The notes beneath the pieces were generated by a model. That model did no database searches and had not been told where the DNA came from. It worked only from the letters and a program-made list of their open reading frames with translations. The position numbers were made by a program, and so were the translations under genes. This document shows positions 1-9,283 of a DNA stretch of 64,000 bases, piece by piece. Positions within the stretch are counted from its first letter, which is position 1. The number at the start of each line of letters is the position of its first letter. Source of the stretch: Unio delphinus (taxonomy: Eukaryota; Mollusca; Bivalvia; Unionida; Unionidae); contig JAQISU010000041.1 of the NCBI GenBank assembly GCA_029339505.1, forward strand, positions 3,434,501 through 3,498,500, written 5' to 3'.

Positions 1-1431
1 AAGATTTTCCACTGGTGCATCAATAAGTCTCATTCGCCCACCAACTCCTTCTAACAACATTGATTTGTCACTGAGAATGACAGCAACCGCTCTATAATCA
101 ACACCACCAGGAGCTATACGAGCCCTAAAATGTATGTCAACGATGGATTGTCTCATTAAATCAAGATGTTCCAGGGAAAAGTAATAAATCGGATAGAGGC
201 TTTTAAAATCAAGTTGCGATATTTGTAAACCAGTATCAACATTTTGATCACGACCCATAAATGACAGCATCCGATGATACACACGTGCTATATGGTTTGT
301 GTCGTAATCAAGCTGTATATCCTCAGATGGTTCTTGTTGTCCGTTTATTCTCAGTGAAACCTAACTTACCCCTAATCGATCAAATATCATATGACTGCGT
401 TCTTGGGAGCCTAATCGATTCCGATTCTGCAGTGCTATAAATATATGACGTGGAGCTGAAACGCCTTGTTTTGATGCCAAGTGCCATGTAAATGTATCAG
501 CAACATTATCCTCTTTGGTATCAGTCGTTGTTGTTAGCCAACTTAGCAATGATTTGCCACCTGTGTCCATAAATGAAAGTAGCCGCTGCTCTGTGGTAAT
601 TGATGGGGTCATTACTGGCATCCACAATGCTAATTTAGTTAAAACAACTTTACCATCAACGGCACCAGTACGCCAGATTGCATCATTGTCATTGCCTTTT
701 CGCGCTAACACGATTGTGTGTTTGGCTCCATAGATGACTTTTCTGACATTTCTGCAGAATCCAAATATGTGATGGAGTGGAATCGCACATGAAAAATATC
801 GTTGTTGTCCTTGCAATGCTCCTTTTCGTGCTAAAAATCCTAAATTGAAATTATCATTAACGCCTTTGAGAATATCAAACGCAGCTCCGGGTCTAGCTCG
901 ATGTTCTGGATTAGCTGCTTCTTGTTGATCAGCTTCTGCATTATCTCTTGCTGTTAACACTTTAATGTATTGAAGGTGGTCAGCGTAATTAGAGGTATCC
1001 TTTGCAAACATCATAGATGGACCAGCCGACCTTGTACAATCATCAGAATATCTTGCTAGCCCGATTATTGTTGTTGCAACATCGACATCACGGTCTATTG
1101 ATTCAATTTCTTTTCCATCAATGAGATATTTTGCACTGTCAAATAGCGCCATGATGCCATTATTAACAAAACCAACTTGGACATTTGCGTTATATGCATA
1201 TGGAGTATCAGCTGCAACATTTGTTACGAGTTTTCCCTCGATTTCAATAAACGCCTCACACGGTAAAAAGTATTTACTGGTATCATGAACTTGAAGTTCA
1301 ATTCGCGATCGTAGGTCGGGTTGTATAGCATGATAGGAATAGTATTGATAATCGCGGACAGAATCATCTTTGCGTACTGGGGCTTCCATATCTAACGCCG
1401 GATCAGCTGTTTTTTTGAACATTATTATCAT
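1..1431 (-). CDS. Major capsid protein of a virus-like element (3' end off the window; one in-frame stop)
   Basis: Structural gene of the element, read as a double-jelly-roll-type major capsid protein. The upstream part is open for 356 codons from 1431 (a second Met at 1422, which matches the start in the decayed copy at 41918, may be the true start). A TAG at 361-363 interrupts it. The same frame is then open to position 1, so at least about 476 codons belong to one gene. Seen directly: the decayed copy at 40470-41918 aligns along the whole length, including the part beyond the stop, and reads serine near the stop position. Signature stretches are YHAIQPDLRSRIELQVHD near residue 33 and YSDDCTRSAG near residue 128; an SDD-x-TR motif recurs in the third element at about 45.76 kb. 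The fold assignment is inference from family resemblance and context (packaging ATPase, integrase, polymerase), not from a structure comparison. Confidence 0.72.
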
Positions 1432-1468
1432 AAAACACTAGTGTTTTTAATTGGAAACGCTAGCGTTT
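1432..1468. promoter_or_regulatory. Paired CTAG-centred palindromes between capsid and core-protein genes
   Basis: Two perfect palindromes sit in the short gap between the core-protein stop and the capsid start: 16 nt at 1432-1447 (core ACACTAGTGT) and 14 nt at 1455-1468 (core AACGCTAGCGTT). The same type of pair recurs in the next intergenic gap. A transcript-end hairpin or a regulator-binding site is the likely role. This is inference. Confidence 0.5.
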
Positions 1469-1484
1469 TAACTTTTTGTAATCA

Positions 1485-1952
1485 TTATCGTCGTTGAAAC
1501 TTTTTCGAATTTCTTTTTGGTTTCAAACCACTTCCTGTTATCGCGTTCATGATAGCGCTATTTTGTACATCAAGTGATGGAGTCACTAATGATGCTAATT
1601 TTTCTTCCACTGCGCTATTTATTGCTTTGCTGACACTTGCAGGCATTTCCTCTGTAGATGGCAGTGGTACCGGTTTCTTTCTTCGTCTAACTAATGATGT
1701 TATTTTATTCTTCGCGGCTGAAAACGCTTTTCCGGCAAGATCTCCAACAGTACTAATACCTTTATCACGAATAACATCAATTGCTTTCATTCCTAATTGT
1801 TTAGCCAACGGCATCACTTTTGGGGCCATTCTTGCAAATAACCCCGCAATGGTATTACCGAAACCATCTCCGTAATATGTTCTATAAACAGGCAATCGTG
1901 AGTTTACCACATAGACACTGGTTGGTTTGTCATGGTTGTAGTGTATGATCAT
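1485..1952 (-). CDS. Basic core / pVI-pX-like minor virion protein
   Basis: About 155 codons from the Met at 1952. The open frame extends to 1988, but those extra codons fall in an intergenic palindrome, so the inner start is preferred. Near the N-terminus is a YYGDGFGNTIAGLFARM stretch, then an alanine/lysine-rich helix-prone region (AGKAFSAAKNK), a basic run VRRRKKPVPLP and a very basic C-terminus (KPKRNSKKFQRR). Gly-Asp-Gly followed by an amphipathic helix and a basic tail is the usual look of adenovirus-pVI/pX-like core proteins in Polinton-like elements, which bind DNA or line the capsid. It lies directly upstream of the capsid gene on the same strand. A decayed homologue sits in the same relative place at 41985-42370. 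Confidence 0.6.
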   Translation of the reverse strand: MIIHYNHDKPTSVYVVNSRLPVYRTYYGDGFGNTIAGLFARMAPKVMPLAKQLGMKAIDVIRDKGISTVGDLAGKAFSAAKNKITSLVRRRKKPVPLPSTEEMPASVSKAINSAVEEKLASLVTPSLDVQNSAIMNAITGSGLKPKRNSKKFQRR

Positions 1953-1959
1953 TATTATA

Positions 1960-2038
1960 AAAACACTAGTGTTTTCAATTGCTAGCAATTTCTAAATACT
2001 AGTGTTTAAAAATCCTATGGATTTTCATTGCTAGCAAT
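1960..2038. promoter_or_regulatory. Cluster of palindromes between core-protein and charged-protein genes
   Basis: Several palindromes in tandem: 16 nt perfect at 1960-1975 (ACACTAGTGT core, identical to the one at 1432-1447), 14 nt perfect at 1977-1990 (AATTGCTAGCAATT), an imperfect ACTAGT one at 1995-2008, an AAAATCC/GGATTTT stem at 2009-2025 and ATTGCTAGCAAT at 2027-2038. They fill the gap between the stop at 2050 and the start at 1952. Confidence 0.5.
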
Positions 2039-2049
2039 TAATTTTCGAC

Positions 2050-3096
2050 TTAGTCGCTGTAATAATCAGTATGATTTTCCGCTAACTCGTTAATGAAATC
2101 TCGATATGTTTTGATATCCATGATACCACCTTGAAATAACTGTCTACAGATATCAGATGCTTCATTAATTATTTCTGGAGAGTTATTTCCAGCTCGTTTT
2201 CCTCCGATGAGAACTTCTAATCGTGATATATCATTGATAACACTATCAGGACAAGTGTTTCCAACTAGACGATTTTTCCCTGAAATCCCACTCCCGAAAC
2301 TTTCATCCTTTGAGAGTTGTAAATAATCAAGAGGATCATCATCAAGTTCTTCTTGTTTTTTTTGTCTTCTTGTTTGTCTACGTGTTGGTGTTTGACGTTT
2401 TAGCTCTTGTCGTTCTTCTATTTCTCGTTGTCGCTCTTCTATTTGTTCTCTTTTATAATTACTAATTCCCCTTTGAAATTCCTTGTACCCCATCTCATCC
2501 TTATTCAAACGACCAATCCCTTTATTTATTTTATACAAATTATCGGACCAATCATTACTTGATATTCTATCATCCTTATACTCGTCTTTTAAAAACTCTT
2601 TTTTTGAATTATAGCTTTGAGCAGCAAAATCACCAAAAGCTTGATAATCCTTTGGTTTGAATAAATTAAATTGTTTTATTAATGTTTTAGCATTATCAGT
2701 AAATTTATTCAACAGGGAAACAGTCGTTTTTTTCGGATTAGTAGGTGGTTCAGTTTTTTCAGTTTGTTCAGTTTTCGCTGCTAGTTTTTCAAGTACAGGA
2801 ATAAGACCATCTTCTTTTCTTTTACCGTCAGGATCATCTCCCAGTATAGCACGCTCTACCCCGTACGTTGCTGTGGTTACTGGTTTAAACAACTCTTCAG
2901 ACCCCGCAGCAAAATCAGTCTGAAGACTCTGTCGTTGTTGCAGTTTATTCCCGACAGAGTCACGAATTGGTACAAATCTCTTAATTGCATCTAATCGTTC
3001 ACGAGCCAATCGGGTTGTTAATGCTTCATTGACCATTATTTGAAATCGCAAACCATTTTTCAATTGCAAAACAATTTTTCCCATTGATGATTCCAT
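2050..3096 (-). CDS. Charged 348-residue structural protein of unknown function
   Basis: Intact frame of 348 codons, Met at 3096 with a second Met four codons later. The N-terminus (MGKIVLQLKNGLRFQIMVNE) could be a small beta-rich module. The middle has a Thr/Glu-rich linker (KTEQTEKTEPPTNPKKTT). Residues about 215-255 form a highly charged probable coiled coil (EERQREIEERQELKRQ) with a Lys/Arg run, followed by a globular C-terminus with SVINDISRLEVLIGGKRAGN. No family is recognised. Its place next to core and capsid genes on one strand, and a decayed counterpart in the same order at 42430-43530, suggest a virion or assembly component. Function is not known. Confidence 0.6.
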   Translation of the reverse strand: MESSMGKIVLQLKNGLRFQIMVNEALTTRLARERLDAIKRFVPIRDSVGNKLQQRQSLQTDFAAGSEELFKPVTTATYGVERAILGDDPDGKRKEDGLIPVLEKLAAKTEQTEKTEPPTNPKKTTVSLLNKFTDNAKTLIKQFNLFKPKDYQAFGDFAAQSYNSKKEFLKDEYKDDRISSNDWSDNLYKINKGIGRLNKDEMGYKEFQRGISNYKREQIEERQREIEERQELKRQTPTRRQTRRQKKQEELDDDPLDYLQLSKDESFGSGISGKNRLVGNTCPDSVINDISRLEVLIGGKRAGNNSPEIINEASDICRQLFQGGIMDIKTYRDFINELAENHTDYYSD

Positions 3097-3614
3097 CCCT
3101 TAACGGTCCAATTTTTTATTGCTGTGAAATATTTTTATTTTTTATTCAGTGAGAAATATTTTTATTTTTTTATTCAGTGAGAAATATATTCAGTGATTTT
3201 GCCTGTTTTTCACTGATTTTTTGACAGTTTTGGTGCCATTTTGTGCCATTTTGGTGGTTTTCCTTTGAGATTTTTACAGTCAAGTAGTCGATTTTACATG
3301 GGATTTTCCATAGAGAAAAGCTGTTAAAACTCATTTTTGATGAATTTTAGCCATTTTTCATCAATTTTTGCCTGTTTTCAGTGATTTTTTGTCATTTTTC
3401 ATCGATTTTTGGTAAATAAAAACCTCGTAGGGTCAAGTAGTCGATTTTGCATTGGATTTTCCATAGGGAAAAGTTCTTAAAAGTTTATTTTCGCAGTGTG
3501 AAATATTTTCACTGATTCAATCAAAAAATGCTAAAAAAATGAAAATCTCAAGGAGATTTTACGGTCAAGTAGACAAAATGACAAAATCTTTTGAGGGTCG
3601 GTCAATCAAAATCG
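3097..3614. other. Non-coding AT-rich spacer with dispersed short repeats
   Basis: No open frame. It is made of short degenerate repeats: TTTTTATTCAGTGAGAAATA twice (about 3135-3190), TTTTCACTGATTTTT and TTTTCATCGATTTTT variants, and a GTCAAGTAGTCGATTTT block followed by CCATAG-GAAAAG at about 3281-3324 and again at about 3434-3474, with a third partial GTCAAGTAG at about 3564. This could be an iteron-like control region or decayed coding DNA. Confidence 0.4.
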
Positions 3615-3941
3615 TTAATTTTCTTGAATTAACGCTTGTAGATTTCTAATTTTAGAATTAACTTCCTTTTTCAATTCATATTCGTTACCCAATTCTTTTC
3701 GTATTCCTTCCACGATAGTATATAACGGGACAAACACACTTATGTCACTGGAAAATGCAAGAGAGTCCCGAATAGAATTTTTTTGATGAGTGCATATTTC
3801 TTTGGTAGCATATACTTGTTAGTACTAACACCATATTCTATATCCTGAAAATCCGACTTGATTTGATCAGGATTTAACCCATCTGACAAATCTAATATCC
3901 TGGCTTTTCAATTTTGTAATTTCAACTATAATGTTATTCAT
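3615..3941 (-). pseudogene. Broken small element gene, probable coiled-coil tail
   Basis: On the minus strand an ATG at 3941-3939 opens a short frame, and two further segments in shifted frames continue to a stop at 3615-3617. The shifts lie near A-rich runs at about 3904 and 3780. The last segment ends in an acidic/basic heptad-like helix (LGNEYELKKEVNSKI). Roughly 105 codons in total. No family recognised; it lies in line with the minus-strand structural genes. Confidence 0.4.
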
Positions 3942-3959
3942 ATTTTAAGAATTCATATA

Positions 3960-4380
3960 TGATAATACATATTTCTAATTCATTTTTCAAAAATAAATGA
4001 GCCGTTAATATTTTCAAAATTCAGTCTGTATATAAATATATTTTTTAAAATTAATTCTGTATATAAATATAAATATATTTTTCAGAATTCAGTCTGTATA
4101 TAAATATAAATATATTTTTTAAAAATAATTCTGTATATAAATATAAATATATTTTTTTCAGAATTCAGTCTGTATATAAATATAAATATAAATATATTTT
4201 TTAAAAATAATTCTGTATATATAAATGTATTTTTTAAAAATAATTCTGTATATAAATATAAATATATTTTTTAAAAATAATTCTGTATATATAAATGTAT
4301 TTTTCAAAAATAATTCTGTATATATAAATATATTTTTTAAAAATAATTCTGTATATATAAATATAAATGCAGACAAAAAT
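3960..4380. repeat. AT-rich tandem repeats (TTTTTTAAAAATAATTCTG / TATATAAATA units)
   Basis: About ten imperfect units combining a poly-T/poly-A block, AATTCTG or TCAGTCTG, and runs of TATATAAATATAAATA. Open frames here are only repeat translation. Confidence 0.8.
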
Positions 4381-4439
4381 AAATAACAACCATGATGAGC
4401 GGTTGTCAGTCATTTGGCCCCCTTGATTAGACCACCGTG

Positions 4440-4600
4440 TCTTTCATAGGGTTCTTTCTTTGAGTATTTCCATTTTTTTTTTAGTATTTCCATTTTTTTT
4501 TTTGAGTATTTCCATTTTTTTTCCCTGAGATTCTTCAATCTCGATTTGACCCTATGACCGTTTCTTTTGGCCGGTAATTCATTTTTGAACACCATACGGG
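4440..4600. repeat. Tandem T-rich repeat (TTTGAGTATTTCCATTTTTTTT)
   Basis: Three to four copies of a TTTGAGTATTTCCA plus T-run unit at about 4458-4522, followed by unique non-coding sequence with no gene signal. Confidence 0.65.
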
Positions 4601-4652
4601 GCTACCCAAATGTGACGGAGAGCTAATTACATCCATGGATGTTATTTATTTT

Positions 4653-4761
4653 AGGTCATTTATATTTACATTCACCGGAAACATATTCCCCTAAGAGTGA
4701 ATCTAACTCGTCAAATAACGGGTTAGAATCACAAGAGGGTATGTTTACGTGAAAATGACCT
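4653..4761. repeat. Imperfect inverted repeat (hairpin)
   Basis: The left arm 4653-4710 and right arm 4719-4761 are reverse complements with gaps, sharing AGGTCATTT at the outside, AAACATA in the middle and TCTAAC(T/C)CG next to an 8-nt loop. It is a foldback within the element's central non-coding block. Confidence 0.55.
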
Positions 4762-4915
4762 AGAGGTTACATATATACGACAACACATCTTTGGAACTCC
4801 TTGGTTGCCTTCACATCCAAGTAAGCCCAAAGGAACCCCGAAACATACATCTCCGGAAGGGAGGCCTAACGTGGCAAACGCCATCTTAGACCGCCCAGAA
4901 GATATGCTTGGGGGG

Positions 4916-5346
4916 TGACGTCACAACATTTACTTAATTAACTTAATTAAGGACAGTACAATACCGTATATATCTCCACTCGAGTGTTGTGGCAGATTGT
5001 AGGTATACATATACTTCATTAAGGACAGTACAATACCGTATATATCTCCACTCGAGTGTTGTGGCAGATTGTAGGTATACATATACTTAATTAACTTAAT
5101 TAAGGATGGATTATAATTCAATGATGATGTAATGATGATGGGACGGCACAAGACAGCACAAACATGAAACGACGGGGCGGATTTTCTACGGCCATCCGAC
5201 CAATCAAAAGCAACCCATGAAATTAAACCCGGTTGCATGATTGAGAAAAGTCAACCACGCACACGTGTCAATGGCGTGGGTTATTTTTGATTGGTCGGAT
5301 TGGCTTTCGAAAGCCCAGCTTTAAACCTTTCATTTAGTATATAAGG
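4916..5346 (+). promoter_or_regulatory. Compound polymerase II promoter-like region
   Basis: Seen: a CRE palindrome TGACGTCA at 4916-4923; a CCAAT box at 5200-5204 and two inverted ones (ATTGG) at 5290-5294 and 5299-5303, the outer pair forming a near-perfect inverted repeat (5193-5216 and 5277-5300); an E-box CACGTG at 5262-5267; a perfect 14-nt palindrome GGCTTTCGAAAGCC at 5302-5315; and TATATAAGG at 5338-5346. Spacing of CCAAT and TATA is as in strong invertebrate promoters. The transcript it drives is unclear: the plus strand has no open gene until 6727. Confidence 0.55.
4945..5090. repeat. Tandem duplication, 72-bp unit, two copies
   Basis: The segment starting at ATTAAGGACAGTACAATACC and running through CACTCGAGTGTTGTGGCAG to GGTATACATATACTT is repeated almost exactly with a 72-bp period. 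Confidence 0.85.
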
Positions 5347-5780
5347 TGACTAATACAGCAGCGTCAATCCACAGGGTGTGTTATTTTATTTTCTTGAATT
5401 ACTTGTTAATGGTGTTTCACAGTATTTAAATGAAACCGCATATTTGAATTAAACACTAAAAAAAAAGAATATAATTGTTTGAAAACATTTTATATTTTAT
5501 TTCTTTTCTTACAAAACAATACCCCCGTCGCAGCATCACAATTTAAGGGGAGATAACCCATAAAACAAGTTGACACAATCTAAGGGAGAGAGTATATAAG
5601 GTGACTTAATACAGCAATCCACAGGGTGTGTTACTTTATTTTCTTGAATTACTTATTAATGCTGTTTTACAGTATTTAAATGAGACCGAATATTTGACTT
5701 AAACGCTAAAAAAAAAGAATATAATTGTTTGAAAACATTTTATATTTGATTTCTTTTCTTACAAAACAATACACCGCCGC
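5336..5780 (+). repeat. Direct repeat pair (~190 bp) each with a TATA box
   Basis: Unit 1 at 5336-5531 and unit 2 at 5591-5780 share TATATAAGGTGAC, CCACAGGGTGTGTTA, ACAGTATTTAAATGA, an A-run and TTGAAAACATTTTATATTT. They differ by scattered substitutions. The upstream CCAAT region is present only before unit 1. Both sit in the gene-poor centre of the element. Confidence 0.75.
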
Positions 5781-5855
5781 TGAATTACAATAACCCGACA
5801 CAATCTAAGGGAGATAACTCCCTTGGTTATAAAAGAGTTGTCTCCCTTGGTGTTA

Positions 5856-6347
5856 TTAGACATACGAAAATCGAATTTTTTGTTCAATTTTTTTAGAAAA
5901 AGCCGAATTTTGTACTCCTGTTGCAACAAATTGTACTGAGGCTATACAAATATTGAAATATTTACCGGCTTCATTCATAGATTGAAATATTTTTTCCTCG
6001 TTAGTAACTGTATTTAATGATTTTACAGGCCTCGCTTTTTTCGAGTATTTTCCAGTGTTTCCTCGTTTTAAATTCTCACTTTGTGAAATTGCCTGTAGGT
6101 TTGATAAAGAATTATTCTGAGAATCGGAATCAATATGATCAATAACATAACCATCCTTGATCAATCCATTAAACACCTCGAAGACGAATCTGTGACAATA
6201 ATAATTTTTCTTCCCAGCACTAAACCTCAAATACCCTCGATTAGTCACAAATCCAACTGGCTTCTTCAATCTGCGGTTTCTGATAATACCATCACGGGAT
6301 GCTTCATAATTAACAAGCACAGGGTGAAGTCTGAATTCTTGGCTCAT
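5856..6347 (-). CDS. HNH endonuclease (homing-endonuclease type)
   Basis: Intact 163-residue protein. The N-terminal 45 residues resemble the NUMOD4-like entry of phage and giant-virus HNH enzymes. The catalytic region holds His52 (YYCHRF) and the core VIDHIDSDSQNNSLSNL at about 68-84, the usual D-H...N...N pattern. Residues about 105-160 look like a NUMOD1-type helix-turn-helix DNA-binding tail (MNEAGKYFNI). Expected to nick or cut DNA site-specifically. Thirteen bases separate it from the zinc-ribbon gene on the same strand. It may be a selfish gene within the element or have been adopted for replication or recombination. It is distinct from the HNH module at the end of the replication protein. 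Confidence 0.8.
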   Translation of the reverse strand: MSQEFRLHPVLVNYEASRDGIIRNRRLKKPVGFVTNRGYLRFSAGKKNYYCHRFVFEVFNGLIKDGYVIDHIDSDSQNNSLSNLQAISQSENLKRGNTGKYSKKARPVKSLNTVTNEEKIFQSMNEAGKYFNICIASVQFVATGVQNSAFSKKIEQKIRFSYV

Positions 6348-6360
6348 TTGTATAATAATA

Positions 6361-6702
6361 CTATCTTTCTAATTCATTGTTTGGTTTAATTATAAGTCTC
6401 TGTATATAATCTTGAGGAGTCTTTATGATTTTGTCATCGTTGGGGTCAATGACGGTATTTTTTATTCGTTTGTCATAATAGCGTTTTAGTTCCCTGTATC
6501 GTTTGCCGCCACAATTTAGACATAATTGCGATTTTCCCCTAACCCCAACCCCACATCGAATACAGGGTAACGGACCAAGGCTTCCACGACGAAAGCTTTG
6601 CATATGATACCCACAGAATTCATTTCTGCATGATTTGTTACACGGTGTCACTGATCCAATCATGAGCCATTTGCAATGATTCATTATACTTAAATCTTTC
6701 AT
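6361..6702 (-). CDS. Small zinc-ribbon protein
   Basis: 113 residues. Two cysteine clusters: a C-x10-C-x3-C-x4-C group at 10-30 and a clear four-cysteine ribbon at 47-64 (CIRC ... CLNC), then a basic helix (KRYRELKRYYDKR). Probably binds DNA or RNA, or another element protein. The start is only 24 nt from the divergent start of the replication gene at 6727, so the two may share a promoter. No named family recognised. Confidence 0.55.
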   Translation of the reverse strand: MKDLSIMNHCKWLMIGSVTPCNKSCRNEFCGYHMQSFRRGSLGPLPCIRCGVGVRGKSQLCLNCGGKRYRELKRYYDKRIKNTVIDPNDDKIIKTPQDYIQRLIIKPNNELER

Positions 6703-6726
6703 TTAAATGCTTGTTTTAATTATAGT

Positions 6727-7374
6727 ATGGAGGAGTTCGAGAGATTATCGAAAATTAAGCCCTGGAAAAGTGTTCAATTCAATCTTGATAGAGTTTCTGA
6801 TACACCAAAGAATAAAATTCTTGATAGAACCTTGATTAGTAAAATCAGAGACTGTTTTAATGAATTCAAGCGTGATGGGGCATCTCACTGTTGGTCAACA
6901 TTTCGAATTGATGGTGTTGTTGACGCTACCATGAATGATGAAAAAGCAGCAGTGATAATCTCAAATCTTGGGGAAGAAAGAAATTTTTTTCGAATAAAAT
7001 TCCTTATCCGTGATGATGGAAAATGGATCATTAGGGACAAATACGAGCCTATTCTCAAGGACAAAAAAACTGTCACTGTGACTCAGGATTCAAAACCAGG
7101 AATTTTGACTGGAATTGACAAACCATACTACGAAAGATCTTATCCTGTCACAGCAGTTGTTTACGGGATATATCCGCTCAATGACAAACCTGATATTGCA
7201 AAACTAGCACCCATGAAATATTCGACAGGGCTCAAATGTGTAGCAACACGAAAAATGGAACACTTCACAAATGCGTCCCGGGGAAATAAACTAACTGATC
7301 TAAGACGGAAAAAAAATAACCGAATGGGAACTGACAGTGAAACAGCATGGGGCAACAATTCAGGATATAGCTAA
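6727..7374 (+). CDS. Replication protein, N-terminal segment (frame broken at an A-run)
   Basis: 215 codons from the ATG at 6727. The first half (VQFNLDRVSDT, CFNEFKRDGASHCWSTFRIDG) has no recognised domain. It ends in a basic stretch that reaches an eight-A run at 7309-7316. The next frame is open from 7304 and carries the polymerase, so this segment and the following one were most likely one gene, parted by a one-base change in the A-run. The natural C-terminus of this frame is then an artefact. It is transcribed away from the minus-strand zinc-ribbon gene. Confidence 0.6.
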   Translation: MEEFERLSKIKPWKSVQFNLDRVSDTPKNKILDRTLISKIRDCFNEFKRDGASHCWSTFRIDGVVDATMNDEKAAVIISNLGEERNFFRIKFLIRDDGKWIIRDKYEPILKDKKTVTVTQDSKPGILTGIDKPYYERSYPVTAVVYGIYPLNDKPDIAKLAPMKYSTGLKCVATRKMEHFTNASRGNKLTDLRRKKNNRMGTDSETAWGNNSGYS

Positions 7375-9283
7375 ATTAGAAACATCATTGAGATTTCCAA
7401 TATCAGTAAAGACAATCACCGGTGAAGTATTATACGAATCGAAATATAAATCAAAAGGAGCCCCAATACAGATTATTGATCATAACGAACACGCGTGGTC
7501 ATCTGCAGTAACAATATTTCCACGGGATAGAACCGTAAAATATCTGTTTGGAACAGAAGAGTTTTTTTCAGAGCAGAAATTATTTGATGCTATTTACCAT
7601 TTGAGTAAAAACGATCCTGTGTCAATGTGGCTATTTCATAGTACTTCAGACGAGGAATGTAGATTTGATCAGTTTGTAAGGCCCAACGGAGAATTGTACC
7701 GTACTGAAGAGCTGCATAATCAAATGAAACAACTAGCTAGTGAGTTTTCTGGGGAGGGGGAAGACAACGATCAAATATTAGCAAACTGTTTTACACTACC
7801 ATCAATTGCAACACATTTTGCTAGAAAGAAAAACGCGTGGAAACCAACACGAAGTGAATTTTTATCAGATGTCAGATTGTCCTGTCTTGAATACAGCCAT
7901 GGAGGGTTATGGAATACAAAATACACCGCTGAAACCGTTATTTCAGTTGATATGATTGCGTGTTATCCAGGAAGTTTTCTTGGGTATGGAGAATGCGAGA
8001 AATATTTCAAACGATTTGGACACCCCACACACGAAATGACCCGTGTTGCTATTAATGGACCACTGCCTGATTTTGATTTAACCGGATTCGCTTGTGTAGT
8101 ATCATTTGAAATGGCTACAGGACTTCATCCGTGTAGTTATCTTTGGATTGGTAAACACATGTCTGAAAAACACTGGATGCCAATAGTGTTATTACGGTAT
8201 ATGCTTGATTGTAAGATGTTAAAATCATTAATTGTCAGTGAAGCAATTATATCCTATCGAGCACAGAAATCAGTCTGGTTACCACAACCTGATCTAGAAA
8301 AAATAATTAGCGAACAGCGAAAACTGTTTCCAAATTTCAGTGAACAACAAATCATGGATTGGTCCAAACAGTTATTTGAAATCAGAAACAATGAAGCAAA
8401 AGATCTTGGACGAAGAATAATCGGTAAATTCACTCAGGGTGGTAAATACATTAATACAAGATATTCTTCACGGTTAATTATAGACAATGCTGAATACGAT
8501 TTTGTAATCGCGGATTTAACGAATAAAGGCCTATATGTCAATCGTAAAGACGCATTTCTGTCCGATGGAACCAAATTGGGTACAATTGTTACTTACAATG
8601 ATGGATACAATCCGCAGTACACACACTTAAGAGCTTCTATGCTTGGTTATGCTTCTATCAATTTATTTTCAATGATCAATAAATTTCCTAACACCGCAGT
8701 TAGAGTTGCCACTGATTCATTTTACATAAATAGCAAAATGGCTGATTTTAAGGCTACTGGCAACGAGAATTGGGGGTCATGGAGAATTAAGAAAGAAATG
8801 CTTCATGATTATATTCCATCAGCAGATGTTACGATTGAAAATAATTATTTAGAAAGCAATCAGTGTTCAGAATTTTCTAATGCACCACCGTGTTCTGATC
8901 CAATATGCCTGTATAAAACAGTTTATTTAAACGGCTGTGGTGGGTCAGGAAAAACAACCCGGGCAATTGAGTTATATCGTGTTTCAAAATCAAATATGAT
9001 TGTGCTAACACCAACACGCAGACTTGCAAGAGAAATGATACAGAGAGGGGTAAATGCCTGTACCTATCACAGTTTTTTCCGATGGAAGGGAGATAAGTGG
9101 ACTCCTGAGCGCATGGGAGAGAAATTTATTCCTGAAATTATCATTTGGGATGAAATAGACACAGTGCCATTAGATGTATTAAAAATATTTCTTGAGTGGT
9201 TGTTATTGAAAAATACAAAAATCGTCATGTACGGTGATCACGGCCAACCACCACCATTTGTCGGTGCATCCCCCCATGAATGA
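7337..9283 (+). CDS. Replication protein, family-B DNA polymerase plus SF1 helicase N-half (ends at a premature TGA)
   Basis: 648 codons counted from a GTG at 7337; the frame is open from 7304 and has no ATG there, which fits a join to the preceding segment. Polymerase signs: SHGG near residue 187 (the GG motif between exonuclease and polymerase domains of protein-primed types), motif A VISVDMIACYP with Asp205, a motif-B-like IIGKFTQGGKY near 361, and motif C VATDS at 457-461. A classical exonuclease domain is not obvious. A helicase then begins: Walker A GCGGSGKTT at 533-541, motif Ia TPTRRLARE, Walker B IIWDEID at 602-608 and motif III YGDHGQPPP. The TGA at 9281-9283 interrupts motif III's domain; the same frame resumes at once. 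The fusion of polymerase and helicase in one chain is seen directly; the polymerase assignment rests on motifs only. Confidence 0.75.
   Translation: MKQHGATIQDIAKLETSLRFPISVKTITGEVLYESKYKSKGAPIQIIDHNEHAWSSAVTIFPRDRTVKYLFGTEEFFSEQKLFDAIYHLSKNDPVSMWLFHSTSDEECRFDQFVRPNGELYRTEELHNQMKQLASEFSGEGEDNDQILANCFTLPSIATHFARKKNAWKPTRSEFLSDVRLSCLEYSHGGLWNTKYTAETVISVDMIACYPGSFLGYGECEKYFKRFGHPTHEMTRVAINGPLPDFDLTGFACVVSFEMATGLHPCSYLWIGKHMSEKHWMPIVLLRYMLDCKMLKSLIVSEAIISYRAQKSVWLPQPDLEKIISEQRKLFPNFSEQQIMDWSKQLFEIRNNEAKDLGRRIIGKFTQGGKYINTRYSSRLIIDNAEYDFVIADLTNKGLYVNRKDAFLSDGTKLGTIVTYNDGYNPQYTHLRASMLGYASINLFSMINKFPNTAVRVATDSFYINSKMADFKATGNENWGSWRIKKEMLHDYIPSADVTIENNYLESNQCSEFSNAPPCSDPICLYKTVYLNGCGGSGKTTRAIELYRVSKSNMIVLTPTRRLAREMIQRGVNACTYHSFFRWKGDKWTPERMGEKFIPEIIIWDEIDTVPLDVLKIFLEWLLLKNTKIVMYGDHGQPPPFVGASPHE

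Noticed and set aside
7304..7374. Programmed ribosomal frameshift between the 6727 and 7337 frames
   Set aside because: An A-run alone is suggestive, but the same type of break occurs at T-runs in two other genes, so indels or assembly errors explain all of them.
9281..9283. TGA as a recoded (readthrough or selenocysteine) codon in the helicase
   Set aside because: No supporting structure was seen, the animal host uses TGA as stop, and other genes of the element are also broken; a simple nonsense change is more likely.
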